Shown here in pieces: positions 24,040-38,065 of a stretch of 64,000 nucleotides of DNA. The notes beneath the pieces are model-generated. The model did no database searches and was not told the origin of the DNA. It saw only the letters and a list, made by a program, of their open reading frames with translations. This DNA comes from Rhodocyclaceae bacterium (lineage in GTDB: Bacteria > Pseudomonadota > Gammaproteobacteria > Burkholderiales > Rhodocyclaceae): contig JAGRGB010000200.1 of the NCBI GenBank assembly GCA_020445745.1, positions 1 through 64,000 on the forward strand, given 5' to 3'. Each line of letters starts with the position of its first letter. Within the stretch, counting starts at the first letter, position 1. The position numbers were made by a program, and so were the translations under genes.

Positions 24040-26730
24040 TCAGGCGCGGCGCGCGGCATCCCGCGCCGGCGTCGCGGCGCGAACCTGGCCGACGGCGCGC
24101 TCGAGCCGGGTACGAAGAGTGGTCGCCATTTCGAGGGACTCGGCCTGCGCGCCCTCGGCGCAGGCACGTTCGAGGGTCTCGAAGCTTCGCGCGAGGGACT
24201 CGGCCTCGACCCAGCGCGCGGTGGACTTCATGCGGTGCGCGACCTCGCGCAGCAGACCCAGATCGGCGTTCGAAAGTCCCCGGTCGCATTCCTCGATCGC
24301 CCGGTCGACGCTCTTCAGGAACGCGTCGGCGAAGCGCCGGGATTTTTCCGGATCGCCCAGACCGAGGCGCGCGAAGGCGCGCACATCGACATCGCCTCCC
24401 GCGGCATCGCCCGTGCTCACGACATCGCCTCCCCCGGCATCGCCCGTGCTCACGAGCTCGCCGCCGCCGGCATGGGCGAGCTTGAAGTCTGCGCCCCGGC
24501 CGATCCAGCGCCCGAGCGTGCGATACAGCTGCTCGGGGCGTACCGGCTTGGTCAGGAAATCGTCCATGCCGGCATCCAGGCAGGCCTGGCGGTCTTCATT
24601 GCTGGCGTTGGCGGTCATGGCGATCACCGGAAGCCCCTTGAGCGAGTCGCTGGCACGAATTTCACGGGTCGCCTCGTAGCCGTCCATGTGCGGCATCTGG
24701 ACGTCCATCAGCACGCAATCCATCGATTCGCGCTGCAACATGGTCAGCGCTTCGCGGCCGTTGCAGGCCAGAAACACCTCGATGCCCGCCTGTTCGAGGA
24801 TTTCGGCCGCCACCTGCTGATTGAACTCGTTGTCCTCCGCCAGCAGCACCCGCCGTCCGCTGAGCGACGCCGACGCCGACGCCGGCGCGGCATCCTCGAC
24901 CTCGCTGTCGACCGGCCGCGCGTCCGTGCCGCCGACGTCCTCTTCCATCCAGCAGCTGAACCAGAACGTGGAGCCCGCGCCAGGCTTGCTGTCCACACCC
25001 ACTTCGCCGTCCATCAGTTCGACCAGCTGCTTGCTGATCGCCAGGCCCAGGCCGGTCCCCCCGAAACGCCGGGTAGTGGTCGTGTCGGCCTGCTGAAAGG
25101 GCTGGAACAGGCGTGCGATGTCGCCACGCTGCATGCCGATTCCGGTGTCGATCACTTCGAACCTGAGCTGGACCTGGCTGCCGCGGCGCGCCAGCGGCAG
25201 TATGCAAATCGTGACCGACCCGCTGTCGGAGAACTTGACCGCGTTGTTGGCGTAGTTCAGCAACACCTGGCTGACCCGCAACAGGTCGCCCCGCAGCCGT
25301 CGCGGGACACCCTCGGCGACATCGATCTCGAAGGCGAGCCCTTTGCTCTCGGCGCGCGGCGCCAGCATCATCGTCAGCCCTTCGGTCAATTCCCTGACCG
25401 TGAACGGGGTCTGCTCGAGCGTCAGCTTGCCGGCCTCGATCTTGGAGAAATCGAGGATGTCGTCGATGATGCCGAGCAGATGCTCGCCGGAGATCCGAAT
25501 CTTTTCGAGATAGTCCCGCTGGGCCGGCGACAGCGAGGTATTGAGGGCGAGATGGGCCATGCCGAGGACGCTGTTCATCGGCGTCCTGATCTCGTGGCTC
25601 ATGTTGGCGAGAAACGCCGTCTTCGCCTGATTCGCCGCCTCGGCCTCGCGAATCTTCTGGTGCAGCGCCGAGGTCGCCCGCCGGACCCGCGATTCGAGCG
25701 TTTCGCGGTGGTCGCGCGACACCGCCTCGATTCGCGAGTACTGGATATACACGAAATAGAAGCAGAACAGGATGACCGCGACCGCGGCGACCATCATCGC
25801 CGTCAGTCGCTGCTGGCGCTGTTTCAGGGCGGTCAGCAGCGAACTCTCGGATACCGCGGAGAAGACGGCCATTTCCGGAAAGCCCGGCACCGGCAGCTGC
25901 TCGAAGAAATAACCGTCGCGCCGCTGCCATCCGCGCGCCTGCCAGCTCCCGTCGAAGCGTCCACCGGCCAGCGACTCGCCGACGTAGCGGACCCGCGTCG
26001 CACTGCCGTCGACCGGAAGATTGCAGGCCGCGATGATCTTGCCCTCGTTGTTGGCCAGTGCGATTTCGAAGTCGTTCGCCAGATGGACGTTGTCGCACAG
26101 CATGTCGAAATAGCGCGGTTCGATCGCCGAGAACATGACGCCGGCAAAGGCCCCGGCGGCGTCGTTGATGCGCAGCGTCAGCGCGTAGGTCAGGCGGCCG
26201 CTGTTTCCGCCGACGAACGGTCCCCAACGCATCCGCTGGGCGCCCTCCGACAAGGCCTGGAAGTACGGTCGCGAGGTGACGTTCAAGGGCGGAGCCGGGA
26301 ACAGCGAAGAGTGGAAGCGCTGGGCGCCGGTGCTGTCGAACACGACGAAGTCGCGCAGTTGCGGCAGCGCGCCGGTCTTGCGCCGGGCGAGCAGCTGGTG
26401 GCCACGGGCCTCGTCCCACGAGCGCCAGTCGCCGGCGCTCTGGATCGCCAGCCGCATCTCGTTGGCGATCGCGTCGACGGCATAGAAACTGCGGGCGGCG
26501 TGCTCGGCGAAGATGTGACCGTAGTCCGCCGCCCGCCGGCGCCCCTCCTGCAATTGCTGGCCCCGCGTCAGGTAGTAGTCGTAGGCAAAGATGGCGACCA
26601 GCACCGCCACGCACACGCCCGCCGCGACGAAGATCATCGCCTTGTGCGGCAGCAGGACCCCCGGAGCATCGACCCCGGCAGACTGGGCCGATCGATCCTG
26701 CGCTGTAACGTCGCGTGCAGTGCTCGTCAT
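24040..26730 (-). CDS. hybrid sensor histidine kinase (Cache-like sensor, HisKA, HATPase, REC, Hpt)
   Basis: 896 aa. Membrane helix about 32-50, a large periplasmic dCache-like domain (about 55-310), second helix about 312-330. HisKA with [14 protein letters not shown] (His near residue 380), HATPase with IDTGIGM and [11 protein letters not shown]. One receiver ([18 protein letters not shown], Asp in VLMDVQMP, Lys in FLTKPVRP) with all key residues. C-terminal Hpt with phospho-His in [14 protein letters not shown] flexible linker before the Hpt contains an 11-residue tandem repeat. The stimulus is unknown; Cache domains usually bind small ligands. No cognate regulator gene is adjacent. Confidence 0.9.
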   Translation of the reverse strand: MTSTARDVTAQDRSAQSAGVDAPGVLLPHKAMIFVAAGVCVAVLVAIFAYDYYLTRGQQLQEGRRRAADYGHIFAEHAARSFYAVDAIANEMRLAIQSAGDWRSWDEARGHQLLARRKTGALPQLRDFVVFDSTGAQRFHSSLFPAPPLNVTSRPYFQALSEGAQRMRWGPFVGGNSGRLTYALTLRINDAAGAFAGVMFSAIEPRYFDMLCDNVHLANDFEIALANNEGKIIAACNLPVDGSATRVRYVGESLAGGRFDGSWQARGWQRRDGYFFEQLPVPGFPEMAVFSAVSESSLLTALKQRQQRLTAMMVAAVAVILFCFYFVYIQYSRIEAVSRDHRETLESRVRRATSALHQKIREAEAANQAKTAFLANMSHEIRTPMNSVLGMAHLALNTSLSPAQRDYLEKIRISGEHLLGIIDDILDFSKIEAGKLTLEQTPFTVRELTEGLTMMLAPRAESKGLAFEIDVAEGVPRRLRGDLLRVSQVLLNYANNAVKFSDSGSVTICILPLARRGSQVQLRFEVIDTGIGMQRGDIARLFQPFQQADTTTTRRFGGTGLGLAISKQLVELMDGEVGVDSKPGAGSTFWFSCWMEEDVGGTDARPVDSEVEDAAPASASASLSGRRVLLAEDNEFNQQVAAEILEQAGIEVFLACNGREALTMLQRESMDCVLMDVQMPHMDGYEATREIRASDSLKGLPVIAMTANASNEDRQACLDAGMDDFLTKPVRPEQLYRTLGRWIGRGADFKLAHAGGGELVSTGDAGGGDVVSTGDAAGGDVDVRAFARLGLGDPEKSRRFADAFLKSVDRAIEECDRGLSNADLGLLREVAHRMKSTARWVEAESLARSFETLERACAEGAQAESLEMATTLRTRLERAVGQVRAATPARDAARRA
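24388..24453. repeat. two 33-bp tandem repeats in a kinase linker
   Basis: Units 24388-24420 and 24421-24453 differ at one base. On the minus strand they encode two 11-residue [11 protein letters not shown]-type repeats between the receiver and Hpt domains. They probably act as a length-variable flexible linker. Confidence 0.85.
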
Positions 26731-26842
26731 CTGAACGGTGAATGCGGAATGCGGGAGCCGCCAGCAGGCCGGAAAATCATAACATCATAGCGCGGCGGCC
26801 CTGATTGCCGCTCCGCACGGCCTCTCGCTGCCGGTGTCGGCG

Positions 26843-29800
26843 TCAGCGTGGCCGGCTTTCCCAGATGCGCGACAGGCGCTTCACGCTCACCGGCATCGGC
26901 GTCTTCAGCTCCTGGGCGAACAGGCCGACCCGCAGCTCCTCCAGCAGCCAGCGAAACTCCTCGAGTGACGGATCATGGACACCGGCCCGGCACTTGGCGA
27001 GCCGTTCGCGCTGCCACGGCTGGGCGAGACGCCGCCAGTCGGCCATCAGACCGGCATCGCGCTGCGGATTGGTGCGCAGCTTTTCGATGCGGGCCAGCGC
27101 ACCCTTCAGATAGCGCGGAAAGTGGCTCAGGCGGGCCCACGGCTGGTCGAGCAGGAAGCGCTTCGGCATCAGGCCGTCGATCTGCGCCTGGATATCCTCG
27201 ACCACCTCGGGGAAGGCCTTCAATTGGCCCAGCCGCCGCCGCACGGTGGCATGGAGGTCGAGGATCTGCCCGAGCAGGCGCATCAATTCCTGGGCGATCA
27301 GGCTCAAGCGCGGCTTGGCCTCTGCGCAGCGCCCTTCGAAGGCGGTCGCAGAGCCCGGCAGCGGCTCGGTGAGACAGGCGCGGTCGATCGCCGCCGACAG
27401 CAGTTGCGACTTGAGATCCGCTTCGCCGCCGAAGGCGATGAACTTCAATGCCAGTTCGCGGATCCCCGGCAGGCGCTCGACCGCCCGGACCTGATCCTTC
27501 AGCGCCAGCGCGAACAGCCGCGTCAGGCCCTGGCGATGGATCTGCGCGGCCTGTTCCGGCGTGTCGTAGGGGCGCAGGCTGACCGCATCGCCATCGTCGT
27601 GCAGCGCCGGAAAGCCGATCACCTCGCGACTGCCGATGCGAACCTCGAGCAGTTCCGGCAAGTCGCCGAAGGTCCACGCCTTCAAGCCGGCCAGCGCCTC
27701 GGCTGGCGGCCGCACGCTCGGCGCCGCGCCATCCCCGGACCGGGCGTCGTCGGCCGCCGGCAGCGAGCCGGGATCGATTCGCGCGTCCCGAAAGGCGGCG
27801 GCGACACTGCCGTGGAAGCGGGCACGCAGCTCCGCCAGATTGCGCGACTGGCCGAGCACCCGGCCATGGCCGTCGATCACCCGGAAGTTCATGAAGCAAT
27901 GGGGCTTGAGATTCTCCGGGCGGAAGCTCTCGGTCGGCAGGCTCAGGCCGACCCGGGCTTCGACGAACTGCTGCAGGGCGCGGGCCAGCGGCTCGTCGGG
28001 CGCCACCTCGCCGGCCTCGACGCGGGTGATGAATTCTTCGGCGCTGGCGGCGATCGGCTGCAGCCGGTGGCGATGCTTCTGCGGCACGGTCCGCAACAGC
28101 GCCGTGACCTTTTCCGCCAGCAGGCCCGGCACCAGCCATTCGCAGCGGGCGGCCGGCACCTGGTTCAGCATCTCCAGCGGCACCGTCATCGTCACGCCGT
28201 CGTCGGCCTGGCCCGGCGCGTGCAGGTAGCCCAGCTTGAGCGACTGACCGAGCACCTGCATGCGCGCCGGGAAGCGGTCGGTCGTGATGCCCTCGGCCTC
28301 GTGGCGCATCAACTGGTCGCGCGACAGGAACAGGCACCGCGGATCCTCGAGCTCGGCATGCCGGCGCCACGCCTCGAAGCTGCGCACATCGACGGCGGTG
28401 GCGGGCAGCTTGGCATCGTAGAAGGCGAACATCAGCTCCTCGTCCACCAGCACGTCGGGCCTTCGCGACTTGTGCTCGAGCCGTTCGATCTCGGCGACCA
28501 TCCGCCGGTTGTGGCGCAGGAACGCCATCTCCCTGGCCGCTCCCTCGGCGATCTGGCCGGCGATCAGGCCGTCACGGATCAGCAGCTCGCGGCACAGCGC
28601 CGGATCCACCCCCGCGTAGGCGACCCCGCGGCGCGGATACAACACCAGCCCGTGCAGCGTCCCACGCTCCCAGGCCCGCGCCGCGCCCTGGGACTTTTCC
28701 CAGTGGGGGTCGAACACGTGGCGCCGCACCAGGTGCGCGCCGACGGCCTCGACCCATTCCGGCTCGATGCGCGCGAGGCAGCGCCCGAACAGTCTCGAGG
28801 TGTCGACCAGTTCCGCGACGACGATCCACTTGCCGGCCTTGCGCGCCAGGCTGGAGCCGGGATGCGGCCAGAACTTGATCCCCCGCGCGCCGAGATAGGC
28901 GCCGGCCTGGGTGCCGCTGGCGTCCTCGACGCGGCAGCCGAGGTTGCCCAGCAGACCACTCAGCAAGGCCTTGTGGATCTGCTCGTAGGTCGCCGGCAGG
29001 CGATTCTCCTGCCAGCCATGCTCGGCGCACAGGGCATGGAGCTGGTTATGCACGTCGCGCCACTCGCGCAGCCGCAGCCACGACAGGAAGTGTTGCCGAC
29101 ACCAGGCCTTCTGCTTGCTTCCGGTCTGGTGACGCTGCACTTCGCCCCACGCCTTCCACAGGTGGAGATACCACAGGAATTCGGAGCGGCTGTCCTGTTC
29201 CCCGCCGCGGAAGCGCGCGTGCGCCTGATCCGCTGCCGCACCGCCATCCTGCGGCCGCTCGCGTGGATCCTGGACGGCCAGCGCCGCGGCGATCACCAGC
29301 AGCTCGGCGAGGCAGCCGAGATCGCGACCCGCGAGAATCATCCGGCCGATCTTCGGATCCAGCGGCAGGTGGGCGAGTTCACGACCGATCGTGGTCAGGG
29401 ACTTCGACGGGCTGTCGTCGACCGCCCCCAGCTCGGACAGCAGGTTGAAGCCGTCGGAGACCATCTTGTCGGCCGGCCGGTCGATGAACGGAAAATCCGC
29501 GTCCTCGCCGAGACGCAGCGACTTCATGCGCAGAATCACGCCGGCCAGCGACGAGCGCAGCAATTCGGGGTCGGTGTGCGGCGGCCGGCTTTCGAAGTCG
29601 TCCTCCGCGTACAGCCTCAGGCAGACGCCGTCGGCGACCCGGCCGCAGCGCCCGGCGCGCTGGCTGGCCGCCGAGCGTGCGATCCTTTCGACCTGCAGCT
29701 GCTCGACCTTGTTGCGATGCGAGTAGCGCTTGACCCGCGCCAGGCCGCTGTCGACGACGTACCGAATGCCCGGCACGGTCAGCGACGTCTCGGCGACGTT

Positions 29801-30856
29801 GGTGGCGAGAACCACCCGGCGCCCGTGGCTGGGCGCGAACACGCGCGCCTGCTCGGTGGCCGACTGCCGCGCGAACAGCGGCAGGATCTCGGTGCCGGCG
29901 GCGTGCTGCGACTTGCGCAAGGCCTCGGCCGCCTCGCGGATCTCGCGCTCCCCGGGCAGGAACACCAGGACGTCGCCGGGGCCGCAGCGCTGCGCCTCGT
30001 CCACCGCATCGACCACCGCGTCGTAGAGCTCTTCGCTCTTGCGGCGCTGGCCCCGCGCGACCTCCCGGTCCGCCACCTCGGGCGGCCGGTAGCGGATCTC
30101 GATCGGATACAGGCGGCCGGAAACCTCGAGTATCGGCGCCGGTCGGCCGTCACGGTCGGCGAAATGCCGGGCGAAGCGCTCGGCGTCGAGGGTCGCCGAG
30201 GTGACGATCAGCTTGAGGTCGGGGCGCCGCGGCAGCAGCTTGCCGAGAAAGCCGAGCAGGAAATCGATGTTCAGGCTGCGCTCGTGGGCTTCGTCCAGGA
30301 TCAGGGTGTCGTAGGCGGACAGCCCGGGGTCGCCCTGGGTCTCGGCCAGCAGGATGCCGTCGGTCATCAGCTTGATGTGGCTCGCCGGCGACAGGCGGTC
30401 GGTGAATCGGATCTTGTAACCGACGGCCTGGCCGAGTTCGCAGCCCAGCTCCTGGGCGATGCGTCCGGCGGTCGCCCGCGCCGCCAGCCGTCGCGGCTGG
30501 GTATGGCCGATCAGGCCCGCCGCGCCGCGGCCGAGGGCGAGACAGATCTTCGGCAACTGGGTGGTCTTGCCGGAACCGGTCTCGCCGCACACGATCACCA
30601 CCTGGTGATCGCGGATCGCCGCCGCGATCTCGGCACGGCGCTGATTGACCGGCAGTTGGTCCGGAAAGTCCGGCTCGGGCAGCCGCGCACGACGGGCCGC
30701 GCAGGCCGCTGCCGATGCTTCCAGATCGGCCCGCAGCTTCGCCGGCAGGTCGTCCATGGTCGCCGGCCGCCGTTTCAGCCCGCGCAGCCCCTTGGCAAGC
30801 CGGGGCCGATCGGCGCTGAGGCAGGCATCGAGCAGCGCGAGGGGGGCTTGCGACAT
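26843..30856 (-). CDS. hrpA: ATP-dependent RNA helicase HrpA (DEAH box)
   Basis: 1337 aa, about the usual length (E. coli 1300). Walker A VCGETGSGKTTQLPK (about 88-102), DEAH box LILDEAHERSLN (about 187-198), SAT motif VTSATLDAERF, motif VI region SAASQRAGRCGRVADG, then helicase-associated and OB-type domains and the long C-terminal DUF3418 region typical of HrpA. It helps resolve stalled ribosomes and remodels RNA. The start ATG overlaps the crcB stop (TGATG), giving coupling. Confidence 0.95.
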   Translation of the reverse strand: MSQAPLALLDACLSADRPRLAKGLRGLKRRPATMDDLPAKLRADLEASAAACAARRARLPEPDFPDQLPVNQRRAEIAAAIRDHQVVIVCGETGSGKTTQLPKICLALGRGAAGLIGHTQPRRLAARATAGRIAQELGCELGQAVGYKIRFTDRLSPASHIKLMTDGILLAETQGDPGLSAYDTLILDEAHERSLNIDFLLGFLGKLLPRRPDLKLIVTSATLDAERFARHFADRDGRPAPILEVSGRLYPIEIRYRPPEVADREVARGQRRKSEELYDAVVDAVDEAQRCGPGDVLVFLPGEREIREAAEALRKSQHAAGTEILPLFARQSATEQARVFAPSHGRRVVLATNVAETSLTVPGIRYVVDSGLARVKRYSHRNKVEQLQVERIARSAASQRAGRCGRVADGVCLRLYAEDDFESRPPHTDPELLRSSLAGVILRMKSLRLGEDADFPFIDRPADKMVSDGFNLLSELGAVDDSPSKSLTTIGRELAHLPLDPKIGRMILAGRDLGCLAELLVIAAALAVQDPRERPQDGGAAADQAHARFRGGEQDSRSEFLWYLHLWKAWGEVQRHQTGSKQKAWCRQHFLSWLRLREWRDVHNQLHALCAEHGWQENRLPATYEQIHKALLSGLLGNLGCRVEDASGTQAGAYLGARGIKFWPHPGSSLARKAGKWIVVAELVDTSRLFGRCLARIEPEWVEAVGAHLVRRHVFDPHWEKSQGAARAWERGTLHGLVLYPRRGVAYAGVDPALCRELLIRDGLIAGQIAEGAAREMAFLRHNRRMVAEIERLEHKSRRPDVLVDEELMFAFYDAKLPATAVDVRSFEAWRRHAELEDPRCLFLSRDQLMRHEAEGITTDRFPARMQVLGQSLKLGYLHAPGQADDGVTMTVPLEMLNQVPAARCEWLVPGLLAEKVTALLRTVPQKHRHRLQPIAASAEEFITRVEAGEVAPDEPLARALQQFVEARVGLSLPTESFRPENLKPHCFMNFRVIDGHGRVLGQSRNLAELRARFHGSVAAAFRDARIDPGSLPAADDARSGDGAAPSVRPPAEALAGLKAWTFGDLPELLEVRIGSREVIGFPALHDDGDAVSLRPYDTPEQAAQIHRQGLTRLFALALKDQVRAVERLPGIRELALKFIAFGGEADLKSQLLSAAIDRACLTEPLPGSATAFEGRCAEAKPRLSLIAQELMRLLGQILDLHATVRRRLGQLKAFPEVVEDIQAQIDGLMPKRFLLDQPWARLSHFPRYLKGALARIEKLRTNPQRDAGLMADWRRLAQPWQRERLAKCRAGVHDPSLEEFRWLLEELRVGLFAQELKTPMPVSVKRLSRIWESRPR

Positions 30857-31239
30857 CAGGCCTGGAGCCGGGCGATCGTCCAGAAGCCGAGCGCGGTCAT
30901 CGACAGCGAGCCGACGAGGTGCACGCTCGCGGTGAGCACGGCCCAGCCGTAGTGGGCGGCGTGAAACAGCTGCACGACCTCGGCCGAGAAGGTCGAGAAG
31001 GTCGTCAGGGCGCCCAGAAAACCGGTGATCACGAACAGGCGAAGCTCATGGGGCAGACCATGGTGGACGGTGAACAGCGCCAGCGCGACGCCGATCAGGT
31101 AGCCACCGGCCAGGTTGGCGACCAGGGTGCCCAGCGGCAGGTGGGCGAGCACCGGGTTGAAACGGGTACTCAGCCACCAGCGGGTCCAGGCGCCACAGGC
31201 GGCACCCAGGCCGACGGCGAGAAAGGCGGCAGCATTCAT
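30856..31239 (-). CDS. crcB: fluoride exporter CrcB/Fluc
   Basis: 127 aa from the ATG at 31239, chosen because the family begins at once with a hydrophobic helix (MNAAAFLAVGLGAACGA). Four transmembrane helices; family motifs GAWTRWWLS, PLGTLVANLAGGYLIG with the pore Asn, and GFLGALTTFSTFSAE with the Phe-box and TxST region. Works as a dual-topology dimer that exports fluoride. I looked for a crcB riboswitch upstream and did not see one. It is divergent from the ECF sigma gene. Confidence 0.95.
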   Translation of the reverse strand: MNAAAFLAVGLGAACGAWTRWWLSTRFNPVLAHLPLGTLVANLAGGYLIGVALALFTVHHGLPHELRLFVITGFLGALTTFSTFSAEVVQLFHAAHYGWAVLTASVHLVGSLSMTALGFWTIARLQA

Positions 31240-31367
31240 CGCAGCAGTTCGACAATCGATCAGCGCGTGATTGTAACTGCTGGACCGCAGGCATCCCGCA
31301 CACCCGAACGGCGGACCGCGTAAGGATCGTCGCGCCACGCGCGTCGACATACCGGGAGGATCGGCAA

Positions 31368-31895
31368 TTGCTGCTATCGATCGGGAAACAGCGCACCTTC
31401 GAACGCACCGTGCGGGCGTTCGGCGCCGACTTGTTCCGCTTTGCGCTGTGGCTGTGCCGCGACCGCTTTGTCGCCGAGGAACTCGTGCAGGAAACCTTCG
31501 CGCGGGCATGGAGCGCGTGGGAGAGTCTGCGCGACCCCGGCAATCCGAAGCCCTGGTTGATGAGGATCCTGAGAAACGAGCACGCGCGACTCTACGAGCG
31601 CAAGCGCCTCGACTACTGCGACGAGGAACTCGAGGAGCTGGCGATCACCGACAACCGCAGCGTGGCCGGCGAACTGGAGATCGGACAGCTCATCGAGGCC
31701 CTGCCGATCGGCCTGCGCGAGCCCTTCCTGATGCAGACTCTCGGCGGCTTCTCGTGCGCCGAGATCGCCGAGCAGTTGGAGATCAGCGAAGGGGCCGCGA
31801 TGGTCCGGCTGACGCGCGCGAGGCAGGCGCTGCGCCGGCTGATCGCCGGTGGTGACGCGCCAGCGCGACGGCAGCGGGGGCACGGGCGTGGCTGA
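31368..31895 (+). CDS. ECF-type RNA polymerase sigma factor
   Basis: 175 aa. TTG start at 31368, supported by GGGAGGA (31354-31360) seven bases upstream. Region 2 (LFRFALWLCRDRFVAEELVQETFARAW) and region 4 (ALPIGLREPFLMQTLGGFSCAEIAEQLEISEGAAMVRL, over positions about 31705-31815) are clear. The next gene, a membrane anti-sigma, overlaps it by 8 bp. Target regulon unknown. Confidence 0.92.
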   Translation: MLLSIGKQRTFERTVRAFGADLFRFALWLCRDRFVAEELVQETFARAWSAWESLRDPGNPKPWLMRILRNEHARLYERKRLDYCDEELEELAITDNRSVAGELEIGQLIEALPIGLREPFLMQTLGGFSCAEIAEQLEISEGAAMVRLTRARQALRRLIAGGDAPARRQRGHGRG

Positions 31896-32601
31896 GCCGC
31901 AAGCCGATTTCCACTGCCTCGACTTCCGCCGGGCGAAGCTCGCCGACCCTGCCCGCCTGGCGCTCGACGCGCGCGCCCATCTGGCGGCCTGCCGATCCTG
32001 CCAGGCGTTCGCGCGCCAGGTCGATGCCGACGAGCGGCGCATTGCCGACGCGCTCGCGGTGACGGTACCCGATGGCCTCGCCGAGCGCGTGTTGCTGCGC
32101 AATCGCACCCTTCGCCAGGGGCCGGCGTGGCGCCTGATCGCGGTGGCGGCGACGGTGGTGTTCAGCATCGGGCTCGGGCTGGCGACGTGGCTGCCGGCCG
32201 GCCATCAGCACTTCGCGCAGTTCGCGATCGAGCACGTGCTGCACGAGCCCGATGCACTGAGTTCCCGACGGCTCGCCGACGCGCGCGAATTCGGCGCGGT
32301 GCTGACGCGCTTCGGTGGTGAAATGCTGGCGCCGGTCGGTACCGTGCGCTACATGAAGCTGTGCCCGGTCCCGGGCGGCACCGGCTGGCACATCGTGCTG
32401 GATACCGAGCACGGCACCGCGACCCTGTTGCTGATTCCGGGACGCGGACGGGCGGCAGGCAGCGTCGCGGCGCAGTTGCGCAGCCTCGCGGCGACCGCGC
32501 GCCGGGCCGGGGCCGGCTGGTATGCGGTGGTCACCGATTCTGCGCGGTCGCGCGACGCGATCGACGCGATGCTGCAGCGCCGGGTTTCCTGGCGGATCTG
32601 A
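31888..32601 (+). CDS. anti-sigma factor with zinc-finger-like N-terminus (DUF3379-like)
   Basis: 237 aa from the GTG at 31888, which overlaps the sigma stop. The N-terminus has FHCLDFRRAKL and HLAACRSCQAF, giving the H-x3-C-x2-C pattern of anti-sigma zinc domains. One transmembrane helix (about 75-95), then a C-terminal extracytoplasmic domain. Pairs with the sigma factor just upstream; the signal is unknown. Its stop abuts the stop of the convergent EAL gene. Confidence 0.85.
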   Translation: MAEPQADFHCLDFRRAKLADPARLALDARAHLAACRSCQAFARQVDADERRIADALAVTVPDGLAERVLLRNRTLRQGPAWRLIAVAATVVFSIGLGLATWLPAGHQHFAQFAIEHVLHEPDALSSRRLADAREFGAVLTRFGGEMLAPVGTVRYMKLCPVPGGTGWHIVLDTEHGTATLLLIPGRGRAAGSVAAQLRSLAATARRAGAGWYAVVTDSARSRDAIDAMLQRRVSWRI

Positions 32602-34751
32602 TCAGGCCTCGATCGCCGGCAGCGAGGCGAGGGTGTCGAGCTGGCCGCCGAGCAGCGCCGCATAGGTTTCGGGAGGCAGGGCCGGCGCGAACAGATGTCC
32701 CTGCATCACGTGGCAGCCGACGCTCATCAGATGGCGCGCCTGATGGATGGTCTCGACGCCTTCGGCGACCAGCCCGAGACCCAGGGTCCTGGCCATCGCC
32801 ACGATCGACGAGATGATCGCCACGTCGGATCGATCGACCTCCATGTCGCGCACGAAGGAACGGTCGATCTTCAGCGTGTTGAGGCGGAACCGCTTGAGAT
32901 AGGCGAGCGAGGAATAGCCGGTGCCGAAGTCGTCCACCGCGACCCGGAGGGCCCGCTGATGCAGGTCGAACAGGATCTGCCTGGCAAGTTCCGGGTCGCC
33001 CAGCAGCGCGCTCTCGGTCAGTTCGAACTCGATGTCCTCGCCGTCCAGGCCATAGCGATCGAGGACGGCGGCGACGGTCTCGACCAGGCCCGCGAAGCGA
33101 AAATGGGCCGCCGACAGGTTGATCGCGACGCTGTGGCGCGGCAGACCCCGATCGCGCCATTGCGCGACCTGGCGACAGACCGCGTCGATGACCCACTCCG
33201 AGAGCTGGATGATCAGCCCCATCTCTTCCGCCATCGGCACGAAATCGCCCGGCGAGATGTCGCCGAGGACCGGATCACGCCAGCGCAGCAGGGCCTCGGC
33301 ACCGACCACGCAGCGCTTCGCCAGGTCGATCTTCGGCTGATAGTGCATCGACAGGCCGATGTTCAGATCGAGCGCCGACCGCAGCGCGCTCTCGAGTTGC
33401 AGCCGGCTGACCGAACTTTCCCGCATGCTCGCCGAATACTCGAGGACGCAACCGCGCGCGGGGTCGAGCTTTGCCTGGCGCAGTGCGGTCTCGGCGCACT
33501 TCAGCGAGGATTCCGCGTCGCGCGCGTGCACCGGGAAGCGCGCCATGCCGATGCTCACCTGCATCACCAGCGAATGGCGCAGCACGTCGATCGGCGCCCC
33601 GACCGCGCCCCGCAGGCCATCGACGCGCGCCATGATCGCCCGGTCGTTGGCGGCCTGGGCACCGCTCAACATCAATGCGAACTGGTCAGGACCGTAGCGG
33701 GCAGCCACGGCCAGCTCGGTATCGTCGGTGACGTCGCCGCTTCCCAGCACTTCGCTGGCAAATTCCCGCACGCGGGCGGCGACCACCTGCAGCACATGAT
33801 CGGCCGCATCGCGACCGAGACTGTCGTTGAGCAGGCCGAAGCGGTGCAGGTCGAGCAGCAGCACCACCACCTGCTCCTGCTGACGTCCCGCCCGAACCAG
33901 GGTCGCGTCGAGCGCCTCGCTGAAGGCGTGGCGGTTGGGCAGACCGGTGAGCGAGTCGAAGTAGGCCAGATAGCGAATGCGGCGCTCGGCCTCGACCTGG
34001 TCGGTGACATCCTGCACGATGCCGTGGGCGCCGACCACGCTGCCGGCGGGATCGACGTCGGGTATCGCGATGTCGCGCAGGATGTGGACCGAGCCGTCCG
34101 GCCAGACGGACCGATAGTCGAGCTGGTAGGCATCGCCCTCGTGCAGGCGCTCGAGGGCGTCCTCGAGCACCTCGCGGTCCGCCGGATGGACGTGGCACAG
34201 GGGCGCCTCGCAATGATGGCCGAAACGGGCCTCGTCGACGCCGAACAGTTTCGGATAGGTCTGGGAGAATTCCAGTCGTGACGATGCCGCATGCCAGTTC
34301 CAGCTTCCCATGCGAGCGACCCGCTGGGCCTCCAGCAGCCGTGCCTCGCTGACCGCCAGCGCCTGCCGGGTGGCTGCCGCACGCAACACGTAGCGCACCC
34401 GATGGCTCAGCAGGGTCCAGTTGATCGGCTTCGAAATGTAGTCGGTGGCGCCAGCCTCGTAGGCCTCGTCGATCGATTCGCTGCCCTCGAGGCCGGTCAG
34501 CATCAGCACCGGCACATAGGCGCCGCGACGACTCGCGCGGATCGCCCGGCACACCGAGAATCCGTCGAGATCGGGCATCATCACGTCGAGCACGATCAGA
34601 TCCGGAAGCCATCGTTCGAATTCGGCCAGAGCCGCCTTGCCGCCGGACACCTCGACGACGTCGAGGCCGGCATTGGCCAGCGCGGTCGCGGTCAGCATCC
34701 GCGTGGTCGCGTCGTCATCGATCAGCAGCGCACGCGGCGGCACCGCATCCG

Positions 34752-34755
<4 letters not shown>
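32602..34755 (-). CDS. REC-PAS-GGDEF-EAL response regulator (probable c-di-GMP phosphodiesterase)
   Basis: 717 aa. Receiver 1-125 ([10 protein letters not shown], Asp in [13 protein letters not shown], Lys in YISKPIN); PAS about 140-260; GGDEF about 270-445, with [10 protein letters not shown] in place of the GGDEF/GGEEF loop, so cyclase activity is probably lost; EAL about 460-705, with [33 protein letters not shown] and LKIDRSFV all intact, so c-di-GMP hydrolysis is likely. Start ATG overlaps the upstream kinase stop by 4 bp (ATGA). Third gene of the yfiR-kinase-EAL operon. Confidence 0.92.
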
Positions 34756-37516
<2,761 letters not shown>

Positions 37517-37520
<4 letters not shown>

Positions 37521-38065
37521 TGCCGTGTTCCCCCGATCCCGATCACCGCGCGAGCGATCTTCATCAGCTGCGCACTTGCCTTGAGCTTGGTCGCTTCCAG
37601 TACCCGGAGGTTGATGTCGAATCGCACCCGGTCTTCGACAATCGCGAACCCGATGCCGCCGCCGGCATCGATGAAACCGTCCATGTCACTGACCGTGAGC
37701 ACCGGCTGGTGACCGAGAACCCTCAGCGATGCGCCCACCTGCTGCGCCTCCGATCCTGCCAGGAAAAGAAGATGACAGGCTTCGGCCTGCTCCGGCAAGG
37801 CCAGCCGCCGGACGCGCACGACATGTCCCTGGGCGCGCTTGCCGTCGATCGCCGCGAGCGCGCCACCGAACGGGTCACGGCCCAGCACGCACAGCTCGAT
37901 CTCGGCACCGGCTGGCAGCTTGTCGTCCGGCCACTCGACGTAACGTGCGAAATTGAGCAGGAACACCGCCTTCAGCTGGTATTCAGTCAGATCGGCCCGC
38001 GCCGACTGGGCGACCGCCAGCCCGCTCAGCAGGACCACCAGGCAGACAGCCAGCCGGCAGCTCAT
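37517..38065 (-). CDS. yfiR: YfiR-family (DUF4154) periplasmic protein
   Basis: 182 aa from the ATG at 38065, with a signal peptide ([20 protein letters not shown]). Family features: [21 protein letters not shown] near the start, [11 protein letters not shown], the HLLFLAGSE block, TVSDMDGF and the C-terminal [14 protein letters not shown]. Known YfiR proteins bind and repress a membrane-bound partner with a periplasmic sensor. Here the partner is probably the CHASE8 kinase encoded next, with a 4-bp overlap. Confidence 0.9.

Noticed and set aside
31240-31367. A fluoride riboswitch upstream of crcB
   Set aside because: The conserved crcB-motif segments are not present in the short divergent spacer.
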